Below are positions 12,481 through 25,721 of a DNA stretch of 64,000 nt, piece by piece. Numbering within the stretch: position 1 is the stretch's first letter; every line of letters starts with the position of its first letter. A program made the position numbers and the translations under genes. This DNA comes from Brachynemurus nebulosus (lineage: Eukaryota > Arthropoda > Insecta > Neuroptera > Myrmeleontidae): contig JAPWDM010000001.1 in assembly GCA_035578155.1 (NCBI GenBank), positions 162,165,498 through 162,229,497 on the forward strand, written 5' to 3'. Under the pieces are notes generated by a model. That model did no database searches, had not been told where the DNA came from, and worked only from the letters and a program-made list of their open reading frames with translations.

Positions 12481-13466
12481 GAACAAATTTAAACATCTAA
12501 ACATCCAAACTTTCACATTTATAATATTATTTAGATATTAATTTTTGTTAAGTTATATATAAACCGATATAGAACTTAAACTTTTTTTTTAACGCAATTT
12601 AAAAATACTGAAAATTTAAAAGGATAAAATATTTTTACCAAAAAAAGTCATAAAATTTATTACGGTCTCGAAAACGGTCAATTTTTTTTTTTTTTATTGA
12701 AGTGTGAAATGTGAAGCCAGATAAGAGATACAAGCCCTCAAAGTATAAAATTAAAATTTGATTATATTTCAGGCACAAAATAACACCCATCAGCGCAAAT
12801 ATATGCTTAATTATTAGCTGCGTACTTATATCAGCATGATTTGTAAGTATTTTTTTTTAGTAATTACTAAAAATGTTTAAATTTTTTGACCGAATAAATT
12901 TAATTTTGTAGATGTAATGTCAAATACCTTTGGAAACGAATTCCGGTAGCAGTCAAATCATCCCATCCGGAATTGTTACAAATATGGACGGTCGGGCAAC
13001 ATATGTGGAAAAGAGATTATCCCGCGACGTACACGGCACTTTGTGCGGCAACTTGATCAGAATCTCTCAGTGAAATTATGAAAGTATTAACTGGTATGTA
13101 AAATAATTTTTTTGCGGTACATTTGGATATTTTATAACCTCAATCGATCAATTTTTTCAGTAAATGTAAAATCGCGTGCAATAAATTTAATTGCTCAAGC
13201 TTATTCCTCGCTTTCGGTTGAGCCTGTGTCGGTAATGACGGGTCTAAATGCCGCGGAAGTGGCAAAAGTGGCCGCAGAACATGGATGGAAAGTGGAGCCG
13301 GAATTTAATATGACTCTTCCGTGTCGGCCGGTAATTGTTCCTACGGGTGAAACCTCGAGCGAGGACCAACTTTATAAACTTACGGAATTTGTTTTGTTTT
13401 TAGAAAATTAATAAAAATATTAATTTATATATTTATTTAAATAATATTTGTAATTGATTGAATAAA

Positions 13467-14800
13467 TAAAATAATTTTTTTTGAATACATTTTTTTTATT
13501 AATCGTAAAAAAATATTTTTGTTACCGTGCGTCCAATTTTTGATGATTTTGTTGGTAAAGGAATGAGCGGAGCTAGTGAAAAAAAAAATAAAGATATTGA
13601 TTATCTTTCATAATTGAAAGAGACGGAGTCTTAAACTACGTAAGTATATGACCACAGATGAGACAGATCAACCCTACATATGAAAAAGTGTAATCCAAAA
13701 GTTTCAATAAGTAGCAATTTACACCACTACTGATTTAGTCTGTTACTGTCCGTCGTGGTGTTCACGTCGTAATAAATATCATGTTTTTAATCAACTCGTG
13801 AAATATAAACTGAAAAAAATATGAAGTGTGTCGTATTTAAGTGTAAAAATTCTATTGAATAAAAATTTCCTCAAAATAAAGGGATATCTTTCTTAAAATA
13901 AATAAATTTATTGCTTTCGAGACTGCTAAAGTAGTGTTGTGATCACATTTGAAAATAAAAAATTTTTCTCTCCAAAATCAAATTTTTTACGCACATTTTA
14001 CGTTTTAGAGCTTCCTGAACAATTTTGGTTTGGTGTCTGTCTGTCCGTCTGTCTGTGTGTCTCCAATTTTGCACCAAGTGGCATAACTTCTGAACTATTC
14101 GATTGTTTTTAATGAAATTTTCAGGAATTATGCAGTTTGGCTCCTCGACGGTCCCCTATGAATTTAATTAAAATGTAATTTTTTTATTAATTTGATTTAA
14201 TAAACGCATATAATTAACTTATAGTTTCATTTCCTGATTTCTTGAATAAGTTTAATTTATTGATATAAAAATTACTTCTATACCTCTACTAATTCGTTAT
14301 CAATAATGTTTTCTGTTTTTATTAAGCATATTTCAAAATAATCGACTACCGAACTGAATAATTAAATATCGACCTTTTAATCATCGATTTAATCGAGAAC
14401 CGATTCCAGCCCACTCGATTCCAATCGAATCGGAAATCGATTTTTTTTTAATGAATCGACATGCCTACTCCACCGGAAAAATTTGCTTTAACCTTAAGGG
14501 GATGGTAATGAATTTAATTTTTTTCTCTTTTTTATACTTTCATATGATTGGACATTTTAAGATTGTTGTGTCAAAATTTGAAACAAATCGGAGTAAAACT
14601 AACTAAGATATAGAATTTTGAGCGTTTGTTGCGCCGATAGGTTTTTGTATTCCAGCCCAGCAGGTACGTGGGAATCCCTGAATTCTTTTATTCATCGATA
14701 GGTCTTTGGAAGTATATTAATGTATACTATAATCAATGACGTAGTTATGAATAAATTTTTCATATTTAATATTGCATTTGGTAATTATGCACCAATTTTT
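13467..14800. other. Non-coding stretch with repeat fragments
   Basis: No gene seen. GTCTGTCTGTCCGTCTGTCTG near 14,036 and an ATCGATTTAATCG-rich patch at 14,360-14,460 look like transposon fragments. Confidence 0.4.
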
Positions 14801-16340
14801 GGCTCCAAAAGAAAAACTAATATTCCGATTTTAATGATTTTTTTAAATGTTCATTGCTATGGCTGATTAGTTAAAAAAATACTACAACTCGATATTGTTA
14901 TTGAAAATGCTGGGAAACAGTTGTTAAATTTAAAAAATTCTATTTTTTAAGATTTCTTTTTTTATTTTGTATGCATGTATGTCAAAGTCGAAGTATATTG
15001 TCAAAACTACCTAAACTAACCTAACCTTAACTAATCTCACCATCTAGTTTTTATATCAAAGTCGAAGTATATTGTCAAAACTAACTAAACCTACCTAACT
15101 TTAACTAACCTCACCACCTAGTTTTTATAATAAAGTCGAAGTATATGTAGAAGCACGGCTCCACCTATTCTTAGCTCTAATAGAAAAACTAATGATCCGA
15201 TTTTAATGATTTTTTCTTTTAATGTTCATTGCTATGGCAGATTAATTAAAAAAAATACTACAACTCGATATCGTTACTGAAAATGCTGGGAAACTTGTTA
15301 AATTTGAAAAAATTCAATTTTTTTAGATTTCTTTTTTTATTTTATAAGCATGTGTCAAAGTCGAAGTATATTGTCAAAGCTACCTAAACTAACCTAACCT
15401 TAACTAATCTCACCATCTAGTTTTTATATCAAAGTCGAAGTGTATTGTCAAAACTACCTAAACTAACCTAACTTTAACTAACCTCACTACCTAGTTTTTA
15501 TAACAAAGCCGAAGTATATGCAGAAGCACGGCTCCACCTATTTTTGGCTCTAAAAAAAAAACTAATGATTCGATTTTAATGATTTTTTTAATGTTCATTG
15601 CTATGGGGGATTAGTTAAAAAAAATACTACAACTCGATATCGTTACTGAAAATGCTGGGAAACTTGTTAAACTTGAAGAAATTCAATTTTTTTAGATTTC
15701 TTTTTTTATTTTGCAAGCATGTGTCTCAAAGTTGAAGTACACCGATATTCCGTTAACCGTACGACAATACATACACGTGGTACCCTTAACGGAATCATAT
15801 ACAGAATGTTTCTCTAGACAATTTATTTTTTAATAAAAATTAAAATATTTTTATAAAAATAAATTTTTAAGTCATATTTTCTAGCTACATAATATTTATT
15901 TCTAATTGTAAGCTTAGAAATTATAATATATATGTGTATTAATAATTTTTATTATTACTATTATCATATATTTATGTTAACTTTCAAAATAATCGCCTGT
16001 ATATGTTAAAAATTGAAGTTTTATTTACATAAAAATGTTTATTTACATTAAAAATTTTGTCACGTAGATTGTGTATGTATACACAAACACACACAAACGG
16101 TACGCATAATGGTAGTACGGATATCGGAAAACCGCGGTATATTGTCAAAACTACCGAAACTAACCTAACCTTAACTAATCTCACCATCTAGTTTTTATAT
16201 CAAAGTCGAAGTATATTGTCAAAACTACCTAAACTAACCTAACCTTAGCTAATTTCGCCATCTAGTTTTTATATAAAAATCGAAGTATATTGTCAAAACT
16301 AACTAAACTAACCTAACTTTAACTAACCTCACCACCTACT
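14801..16340 (+). repeat. ~373-bp tandem repeat with ~73-bp sub-repeats
   Basis: Units begin at 14,801, 15,173 and 15,546 (GGCTC..AAAAACTAATG). Each ends with two diverged ~73-bp sub-repeats carrying AAAGTCGAAGTATATTGTCA and CTAACCTAACCTTAACTAAT. The third unit is interrupted by the TA-flanked element at 15,740-16,137, after which three more sub-repeats follow to about 16,340. A reverse-complement scrap lies at 16,614-16,690. No coding content. Confidence 0.85.
15740..16137. mobile_element. TA-flanked element inside the tandem array, 398 bp
   Basis: The repeat motif GAAG-TA-TATTGTC is split so that TA lies on both sides. The left end CACCGATATTCCGTTAACCG matches the inverted right end (CCGCGGTTTTCCGATATCCG) at most positions. 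The interior is AT-rich with a short CA run. Tc1/mariner-like by TSD. Confidence 0.7.
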
Positions 16341-16950
16341 CTTGCCTCGACCCACAGTATTCGATTTGACCCATCTAACGGGACAAAAGGTATATTTACG
16401 AAGTATAACAGATGTTTAAACCAATATGTTATTTGGGTAGCCGAATGTCAGGTACATTTATTATGATAACAATAAACACCACCCGTACATGTCCTTGCAT
16501 GTTACCAATAGTACAAAGTTAACATTGGTTTTGGTCTATTGTTTATTTTGGTCTATTTTATCGAAATATGCACTCAAAAGTTCATACAAACGCAGACACA
16601 CAAAATGATAAAAAAAAATTTGAAAAAATTGAATTTTTTCAAATTTTAAAAGTTTCCCAGCCTTTCCATTATCGATATCGAATTGTGTTTCGCTGGTATC
16701 TATGATTTAAGGTAACAAAATATTTTAAAATAATGAAAAAAATTCGTCAAGTCCTCTGAGAAGGCCTAACTTAATGCGTGTCAAAAACACGCACTTGACG
16801 AATTTTTTTTCTAAAGAATAACTTTCAACACAAAAACTAAATGGACGCGTTAAAATTCTTCAACAAAAAGAAGCGTTTAGACAGGAAAAAATAAATACTT
16901 GTCACAATTATATTAAATAAGTTGTATTGTACATTTAAGGTCGTATTCTG
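16341..16950. other. Non-coding stretch
   Basis: Apart from the inverted scrap of the neighbouring tandem repeat (16,614-16,690), nothing recognisable. CGTCAAGT and ACTTGACG (near 16,745 and 16,793) form a short hairpin. Confidence 0.4.
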
Positions 16951-17262
16951 TCTCAGAAATTTGAAAGAAATAAACTCAGTCTTTTTGCTTATTCTTATAA
17001 AGATTAGGCCTTTAAAAATATGTCCTCAAAGGGAAGCTTTGAAATTCTTACGAAGCGAGAGCTATTTAAATGAGGCGGTAATTACGCTTCGCCCAAACAG
17101 TCCACGCACAAAACCTAACTAGTTAAACTGTTACCGCTATAAATATTTCTACATAGGCCGGCAGAGCCGGCATAACCCTAAGTGCCCTCCTAGGCACAGT
17201 GAAATATGCCGCCCCTACCTTTTGTTAAAAAAGAAGAAAATCTTAACTTTTCCTACTTTTTC
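16951..17262. repeat. ~310-bp dispersed repeat, copy 2
   Basis: Second copy of the repeat at 8,378-8,689, in the same orientation, with only scattered substitutions. It starts TCTCAGAAATTTGAAAG and ends in a T-rich run near CTACTTTTTC. A frame through it is open by chance. Confidence 0.8.
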
Positions 17263-17776
17263 TTCGAACCTTCTCTTAAAAAAAATAACTAAAGAGCAAA
17301 AAAAAGAGCCTAAGTTACAACTTTTGCCATACCCCCAAAAACCCCTAGGTTGGCTTATTAACTAATCTGGTCCTGATAAATAGTCATTATATAGTTAATT
17401 TAGCTGAATTTTTAGTTTAATTTTAACCTTCTAGCAACATAGACTGCGATTGTATTAAATATTATTAAAAACTTTAAATTGCGTTTTTTCTTGAAATTGT
17501 ATTATTTCGATTTGGTTGACATAAAATCTCCGAGCAGATCTAAATGCCTATATAATTTAAAGTACATTTTTCCTTTTAATTAATATAATGCTCACTGGAT
17601 TGCAGAGTAAATTCACGAAATATAGTTGTTTTTTTGTGCTTATGGGACAGTCAAGCAATGGATGACCTCTATATTTGAAAACATTGGCCTGGAAGAAATT
17701 AATTGTATAAATCAGGAAGTGATAATCCAAGTACCCACCTCTTGTTGAACCTAAGAATGTTATATGACTTTTTCTA
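17263..17776. other. Non-coding stretch
   Basis: AT-rich sequence, no gene seen. Confidence 0.4.
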
Positions 17777-17778
17777 TA

Positions 17779-18655
17779 CCGTAAAACCGTCTAGACCCGG
17801 ACACTTTTTTACATTTTTTGGTATAATTTTATGTTTATACATGTTTCCTTCATAGATATCACCAATAAAAGTATTATCATTAGAAAGAGCGTATATTATT
17901 TGTTATATCTCTGACTCATTTGTTTCATTATAAGTAAAAAAAAAAGAAAATAATTAGTAAGTGTCCGGGTTTACACCCCAAATCCGTCTTGACCCGGATA
18001 TTTACTTAAATAATGTAATAACATGCAAACTAACCTCTCCCGTCGGGGTTAGGACAGTGTTTTATATCGTCTGATGTCTTTGAACCTGTCAAAGGCTTCA
18101 AAACATTTTGTGGGAAGGGAGAGGGTCAATACATAGTATGCCTCTCTATGAAGTAAACATGCGATATGACACCAGAAGGAGGCATAAACCGCGTAATTCT
18201 GGCGGGAATATAACGTATGGATAGTGGAAGTTACAGCTAGTGCGAATCGCGGTCATAGTGTATTAAACTGATGTGTCCGGGTCTAAACGGATATATGTAT
18301 ATAGCATGTATTTTTTTTTATATATACATCGAATATAACTTCAAACATCATTAAATGATGCGCGATAAAATTCTGAACACATACATATCAAAATTAAAAC
18401 AATATGACAATTATGACGAAAATTACGTGTCTAAGTTAGACACACATTTTATTTCTTTGAAAAACTGGCGAATAGTAATCCTGTAAAATAAGATAGTAAG
18501 AGTTGAAATCCGTAGTTTTTATTAGTACAGCTGTTTAGAGGATGTTTTTCTCTCTCTAATGACGTTAAGAACAAATGTTTATTGTAGCATGTTAATGTAG
18601 AAACTACTTACTTTGAAGATTGGTGCAAAGTGTCCGGGTCTAGACGGTTTTACGG
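17779..18655. mobile_element. Tc1/mariner-like MITE, 877 bp
   Basis: The terminal inverted repeats are about 28 bp and match closely (CCGTAAAACCGTCTAGACCC at the left and its complement at the right), with TA outside each end. Related internal motifs (GTGTCCGGGT) occur near 17,963 and 18,268. There is no transposase frame. Confidence 0.85.
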
Positions 18656-20590
<1,935 letters not shown>

Positions 20591-20592
20591 TT

Positions 20593-21403
20593 AGTGATGG
20601 GCAAATAATGGGCAAAAATCATACCTATTCTTTTAATAATGGTATTCGTGAATTATGAATGATTTAAAAAATTAAATAACAATTTGAATTGATATGATTC
20701 GAATTATTTGCTAGTACCGGATAATATCGCTATATACACACGTATGTACATAGATAGGTATTTAAGAATATGGGCCATTCGTATCGACGTAAACGGAAGC
20801 GGCTTGCGCTCAAGTGTAAGCAATATGTGTTTGAAAACAAGCACATTTGGCTTGCTATTGATATGTATGTATATTTCTGTCTCACTTTCTGTTCTAGTGA
20901 GAAGGGTGAGAAGCATATATAGTTTATAGTCAACATGACGACACATATACTTCTCACCCTTATCATTAGAACATGGAAAATGAGACAGGAATATACATAC
21001 ATATCGATAGCAAGCCAAATGTGTTTGTTTTCAAGCACACATTGCTTACAATTGAGCGTAAGCCGCTTTCGCCTACGCCGAAACAATTTGGCCCTATGTT
21101 TCTCTCTCTGTGGACTAACATTCAATAAGAACACTCATGCAATCTTACTCATCAAGACCATACTGTAGATACTATATACATATAGTGTAACATATTTTTG
21201 TGTCTTATCTCATACAGGCGAAAAAATCGTATCAGTTTAGAGAAAACAACCCTAATTCCTTCATACACGTACAGTTTCTTCTATATCGCATTACTGTACC
21301 TGAATTATGTATTATTAATTCGAGTTATTTCCATAGTCGGATGTTATCAATTATTTAAAAAATCCGATTATCGATTACTTTTAATTCGAATTATCCCATC
21401 GTT
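20593..21403. mobile_element. Possible hAT-like element around a palindrome
   Basis: TAGTGATGGGCAAATAA near 20,593 resembles the inverted right-hand sequence TAACGATGGGATAATTCG ending near 21,403. Subterminal CGAATTAT motifs occur on both sides. The central palindrome at 20,768-21,100 sits between them. No TSD is convincing, so the outer limits are tentative. Confidence 0.35.
20768..21100. repeat. ~330-bp palindrome
   Basis: The arms (about 20,768-20,920 and 20,942-21,100) share AAGCGGCTT, CAAGCACA, TTTGGCTTGC and TATGTATGTATATT in opposite orientation. The several overlapping open frames here on both strands are mirror images of the same palindrome and not genes. Confidence 0.8.
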
Positions 21404-21774
21404 AAATACATACATATAATGATAATGAGTACAATGAATACTAAGAATTCATACAAATGCGTATGATGTTTCTTTCATTCATCAAACAATTTTGTAAAAG
21501 AATACTACAGAATGTAGATAAAAGAGAACGGTCGGTGTCTAATTTCACTACGTTTAGAAACGATGTCAAACGTAAAAGTTAATTCTATTGTTATAATTAA
21601 AAACTAAATACGTAGACAAGAATCACACGTCAGGGAAAAAATGTTTTTTTATCATCATTTATTACACAATAGTAGATTAGTTGAATTTAATAATTTGAAA
21701 TTATAGTGGCAAATTTCTTAAGTACTAATACTTAATAAAATCTATTCAGTTGGAACATTAATCAAGGGTTTTAT
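21101..21774. other. Non-coding stretch
   Basis: No gene seen. Confidence 0.35.
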
Positions 21775-21898
21775 TAGTCGAATTTTCTCCGAAAAATTAG
21801 ACTTATACAGTCTATACGATAAGAGCTGCGAGAGGCGAGACCAGGGGCGCTATCCGTTTTCGGACCCGTAGAACACGATTATGTAAAAAAAAAAGATG

Positions 21899-22067
<169 letters not shown>

Positions 22068-22388
22068 CCCGCAACCTTTTAATATGTGTAGGGCCCCCCT
22101 ATGGAAGTTAAGAGATGAAATTTGGTAAGTGGGGCTTATTCCGATGCACAACAATACTATCAAAGTGGGGTCAAATTTTGGGCAAATTTTTTTTCGGACC
22201 CGACCTTTAAGGGGGTCGTGGGGGGCTGAAAAGCAATAAAACTTTTTCAAACCGGTTTTAAATAATGTTTCGGTCAATTATCTACAACATATCCAAAATT
22301 CAGCTTCCTAGGATGATATGGTGGGAGTAGAGGGGGGAAAAACGATTTTCGCTGGATCTAACAGGCCCCCAGCCCCCCAGAATTAACG

Positions 22389-23030
22389 TAGAGGGTTGAA
22401 ATTTGGTGTGTTGATAAAGTTCGTACCTAGGTTGTGCTTTTTGGAGGTTTTAATATTTTACCCCCACCCCCCTCATTTTTAAGCTACAATTTCATGCATT
22501 TTCGACGTTTTCGAAGTTTGTACCACTCGCACAGGTCACCCGAATAAACCTAGAGGGCTGAAATTTTGTATTGGGATTAAGTTAGTATCAAGGGGGTGCC
22601 TTTTGGGGGTCTCGACTTTTAACCCCTACCCCCACCATTTTTATACCCAAAAGAACATGATTTTTCTTGTTTTTTAACAGTTTCGTTCGGGTCAAAATCT
22701 CCCCAAATAAACCTAGAGGGCTGAAATTTGGTGTACAGGTTAAGCTAATAGCCAGACACTGTTTTTTGGAGGTTTCAACTTTTAACCCTTACCCCCACGA
22801 TTTTGACGCCAATATTTCCTTAATTTTTTTGCTTGTTTTCTAACACGTCTAGAGACTCGATAAGGAAACCTAGAGGGCTGAAATTTTGTACGTGTATTCA
22901 GTTAGTATCCAGCTAGTACCTTGTAGGGAGTCCGCATCACTTTTCCCCCCACTTCTCCCATTTTTACATCGGAATTGAATGCTATTGTTAAATGTGTTTT
23001 AAAAGCATTATGTTTATTCTAAATACAAGT
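22389..23030 (+). repeat. Four ~160-bp tandem units in copy A
   Basis: Units start near 22,389, 22,551, 22,714 and 22,871, each with AGAGGG.TGAAATTT.GT, then a GGAGGTTT-like or GGGGGTCTC-like motif and a C-rich run. A weaker unit may precede at 22,111. The same array is present in copy B from about 31,036. Confidence 0.85.
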
Positions 23031-23570
23031 AGGCGAATAGTAATTTTAAAAAATTTAAAAAAAAGTGAACTTACTTTTATGACAAATGAAATACATACAT
23101 ATTAAGTAATTTAAAAATGTTATTAAAGTCACTGTTTATTTATAAATTAGGAATTTTGGATTTTTAGTATTTATAAAATAGAAATTTTGGATTTTTTTGG
23201 AAAGAAAAAATATCTTTATAAAGGCCTTCCAGTTTACTATTTAGGTCCTTTTTTAATTTTTAAAACTAAAACATAAAGGCAATTAGCGGATAAACATGGG
23301 CAGGAATGTCCTCGTACGAATTGTGTTGGCTTTTTTTCTGCTACCTGTTTTCGGCACAAAATTGAAATTTACTGAGATACAGCCCTTAAATACTTAAAAC
23401 CTTTTTTTAAAGCCTCGATCAGCCGAACACTCATCACCAGTTTTGAAACCAACAAAATGACAATTCGGTTGTAGACTTTCAATCACATTTCGCTTGTAGA
23501 CATTCAATACCGAAGATGAAGGGGAAAATTCGACTACCGTGATGGGGCCCCGCTGCTCACGGCGTTTTTA

Positions 23571-23978
23571 TTTATAAAATAGAAATTTTGGATTTTTTTG
23601 GAAAGAAAAAATATCTTCATAGAGGCCTCCCAGTTTACTATTTAAGGTCCTTTTTTTAATATTTAAAATAAAATTAAAACACAAAGGCAATTGGCGGATA
23701 AGCATGAGTAGGAATTCCCTCGTACGAACTATTGGTTTTTTTTTCCCGATAACTGCTATCGGCATAAAATTGAAATTTACAGAGATTCAGCCCTTAAAAA
23801 CTTAAAACCTTTTTTTAAAGCCCCGATCAGCCGGACACACATCATCACTTTGGAAACCACCAAAATGACAAATCGCTTGTAGACTTTCAATCACATTTCG
23901 CTTGTAAACATTCAATACCGAAGATGAAGGGAAAAATTCGACTTCCGTGATGGGGCGCCGCTGTTCACGGCGTTTTTT
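23571..23978 (+). repeat. Extra diverged tail of the 1.8-kb repeat
   Basis: A second version of the last ~400 bp of copy A (compare 23,170-23,570), from TTTATAAAATAGAAATTTTG to CACGGCGTTTTTTT. It differs from copy A's own tail far more than copy A differs from copy B. It is probably the remnant of an older insertion next to which copy A landed or recombined. Confidence 0.75.
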
Positions 23979-24188
23979 TATAGTACGATAACAATACATG
24001 ATTGTACCACCACCTACATTCTTCTAGCTAGCTAGTTACTTACCACAATGCTTGCTTATATGCAAATGACAATTTGAGAGCAATTTACACAAAGAAGTTT
24101 TTTTTTTTTTAAATATTTAAATAATACATAAGAAGTAAAATAACAACAATTTTTGTATGCGGTTAAAGTAAAGAAGTACTTAAAAGTA

Positions 24189-25719
24189 CAGCAGAATCTT
24201 TTTTCATGCGGTGGATAGGGACCGCATTAAAAAAACCGCACAAAAAATAGTATGTTATTCAACGATCTGGTAATGACAGAGCTATTACTCACAAAGATGA
24301 AATTGCGACACGAGCCGAATTTACGAGGCGAGTGTCGTAATGCATCTGAGTGAGTAATAGCCATTGCAAGTGAGTAGAATACTATATTTTTTCTACTCCT
24401 GTTGAAGCACACACTCATTATATAACTGTTAATTGTTGAGAAAATTAAGCATTATTCAAAGGTTGATCATTACTCAATACCTTTTTGACCAATGAAATCA
24501 CAGTATTAACCAGTATTCAATGGGTTTGCGATTGTTTTATGTATAATGTGTGTATCAAGTTTTAATTTAATATATGTTGCGTAGTAACGTTCAAGTAAAC
24601 AAAGTAGTATATATTTTATTTTGATCGCTTTATACATATTATACCTACAAACATTAAATGAAATTAGAAATAGATTAAAAATTTGATTTAAAATTTATAT
24701 TCAATTTTATTTAAATCAAAAAGGAAAAAAGTCGTAGAAAAAATATCGTATTCTACTCGCTTACAATGGCTATTACTCACTCAGATGCATTACGACACTC
24801 GCCTCGCATGCTCGGCTCGTGTCGCAATTTCATCGTGAGTGATAGCTATCATTACCAGCTCGTTGAATAATACACTATTTTCTACGACTTTTTTCCTTTT
24901 TGATTTAAATAAAATTGAATATAAATTTTAAATCAATAGAATACAATTTTTAATCTAATTTCATTAAATGTTTCGTATATGTATCTATGGAAATGATCAA
25001 AATAAAATTCAAATTGCTTTGTTTACTTTCACGTTATTACGCAACATATATGAAATCAAAACTTATAGACATATTATTCACAAAACAATCGCAAACCCAT
25101 TGAATAATGGTTAATACGATGATTTCATTGATCGAAAAGTATTAAGTAATGATCATTCCTCCACATCTTTGAATAATGCGTAACTTTCTCAACAATTAAC
25201 GGATATGTAATGAGTGTGCACCGTGCTCTTCAACAGGAGTAGAAAAAAATTTTAATAGCTATCTATGAAGGTAAATAGTATAAAAAAGTATAGTCACTAG
25301 AGATTGTAAAAAGAACTTTTTTTGTGCAATGAATCGGGACCGAATAAAAAAGTTTTATAGAAAATACATAACTCAAAACGCTCAAAACCTCACGATTTTC
25401 TTAGAAGTTCCTTTTTAAACAAAATAAAACATTATTTTACACATGAGAACATTTTAATTCATTTTCATATTATAATATGTATTATAAACGTTGTGATAAA
25501 TTAATCTGTAAAAAAAAAACTTAGTGATGCAGTAACGTGTATTCTTATGCAATATACTGATTAATAAGTAATTTTATCAAAGTAAATTGTTATAATTAAT
25601 GTTTAGGTTTCTTACTTTCTCTTGCTTTTGATTCACATTATGCACTTTAGTGGCTATTTTTTTAAATACCGCACAAAGAAACTTGCACTAACAAGACCGT
25701 ATAAAAGAAGGTTCAGCTG
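24189..25719. mobile_element. TA-flanked Tc1-like element carrying a nested foldback
   Basis: The left end CAGCAGAATCTTTTTTCATG and the right end (read inward CAGCTGAACCTTCTTTTATA) are inverted repeats flanked by TA (24,187 and 25,720). Subterminal sequence has GCGGT and CCGCA motifs. A related end fragment lies at 54,800-54,975. The middle is occupied by the foldback palindrome at 24,248-25,251. Confidence 0.65.
24248..25251. repeat. 1-kb compound palindrome (foldback)
   Basis: Large arms at about 24,388-24,743 and 24,878-25,251 are reverse complements (CTACTCCTGTTGAAG, CAATTAAC, AATCGCAAACCCATTGAAT). The ~135-bp loop (24,744-24,877) is itself an inverted copy of 24,248-24,387, with GATGCATTACGACACTCGCC as landmark. 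The structure could fold in two alternative ways. Confidence 0.8.
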
Positions 25720-25721
25720 TA

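Larger units (their letters stand above)
10248..12736. mobile_element. Mutator-like/foldback element in CSN8 intron 1, 2,489 bp
   Basis: The exact 9-bp duplication CTCAAAGTA flanks it (10,239-10,247 and 12,737-12,745). Terminal inverted repeats of about 175 bp begin GGTTACAGTCTCTTATC on the left and GGCTTGTATCTCTTATC when read inward from the right. The 9-bp TSD and long TIRs fit Mutator-like (MULE) or foldback elements. No transposase is present. Removing the element and one TSD copy restores a first intron of about 55 bp, close to introns 2 and 3 (69 and 67 bp). Confidence 0.85.
10160..13466 (+). pseudogene. CSN8: COP9 signalosome subunit 8 relic, four exons
   Basis: CSN8 is a PCI-type subunit of the COP9 signalosome, which removes NEDD8 from cullins. 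Exons are 10,160-10,219, 12,773-12,842, 12,912-13,093 and 13,161-13,411, all with GT-AG introns. Exon 1 gives MTLNIEKLVDDLEKQELEA. Exon 2 reads IYA-stop-LLAAYLYQHDL, exon 3 has VKYLWKRIPVAVK, and exon 4 ends in QLYKLTEFVLFLEN, the typical CSN8 C-terminus. The total of about 187 codons fits the family. Defects: TAA at 12,808-12,810 where a glutamine is expected, and TGA at 13,054-13,056 where a tryptophan is expected. There is also a frame mismatch between exons 1 and 2 (summed exons 563 nt, one short of a multiple of three) and a further TAA at 12,781 in the exon-2 frame. Splice sites and exon 4 are intact, and AATAAA follows at 13,461. A functional copy probably exists elsewhere. Sequencing error at these sites is the main alternative. 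Confidence 0.88.

Noticed and set aside
14801..16340. CTAACCTAACC motifs as telomeric repeats
   Set aside because: They are part of longer ~73-bp repeat units and do not form a tandem CCTAA array.
23525..23565. Helitron 3' end (terminal hairpin of the 1.8-kb repeat)
   Set aside because: There is a hairpin but no CTRR terminus and no 5' TC with A-T insertion evidence.
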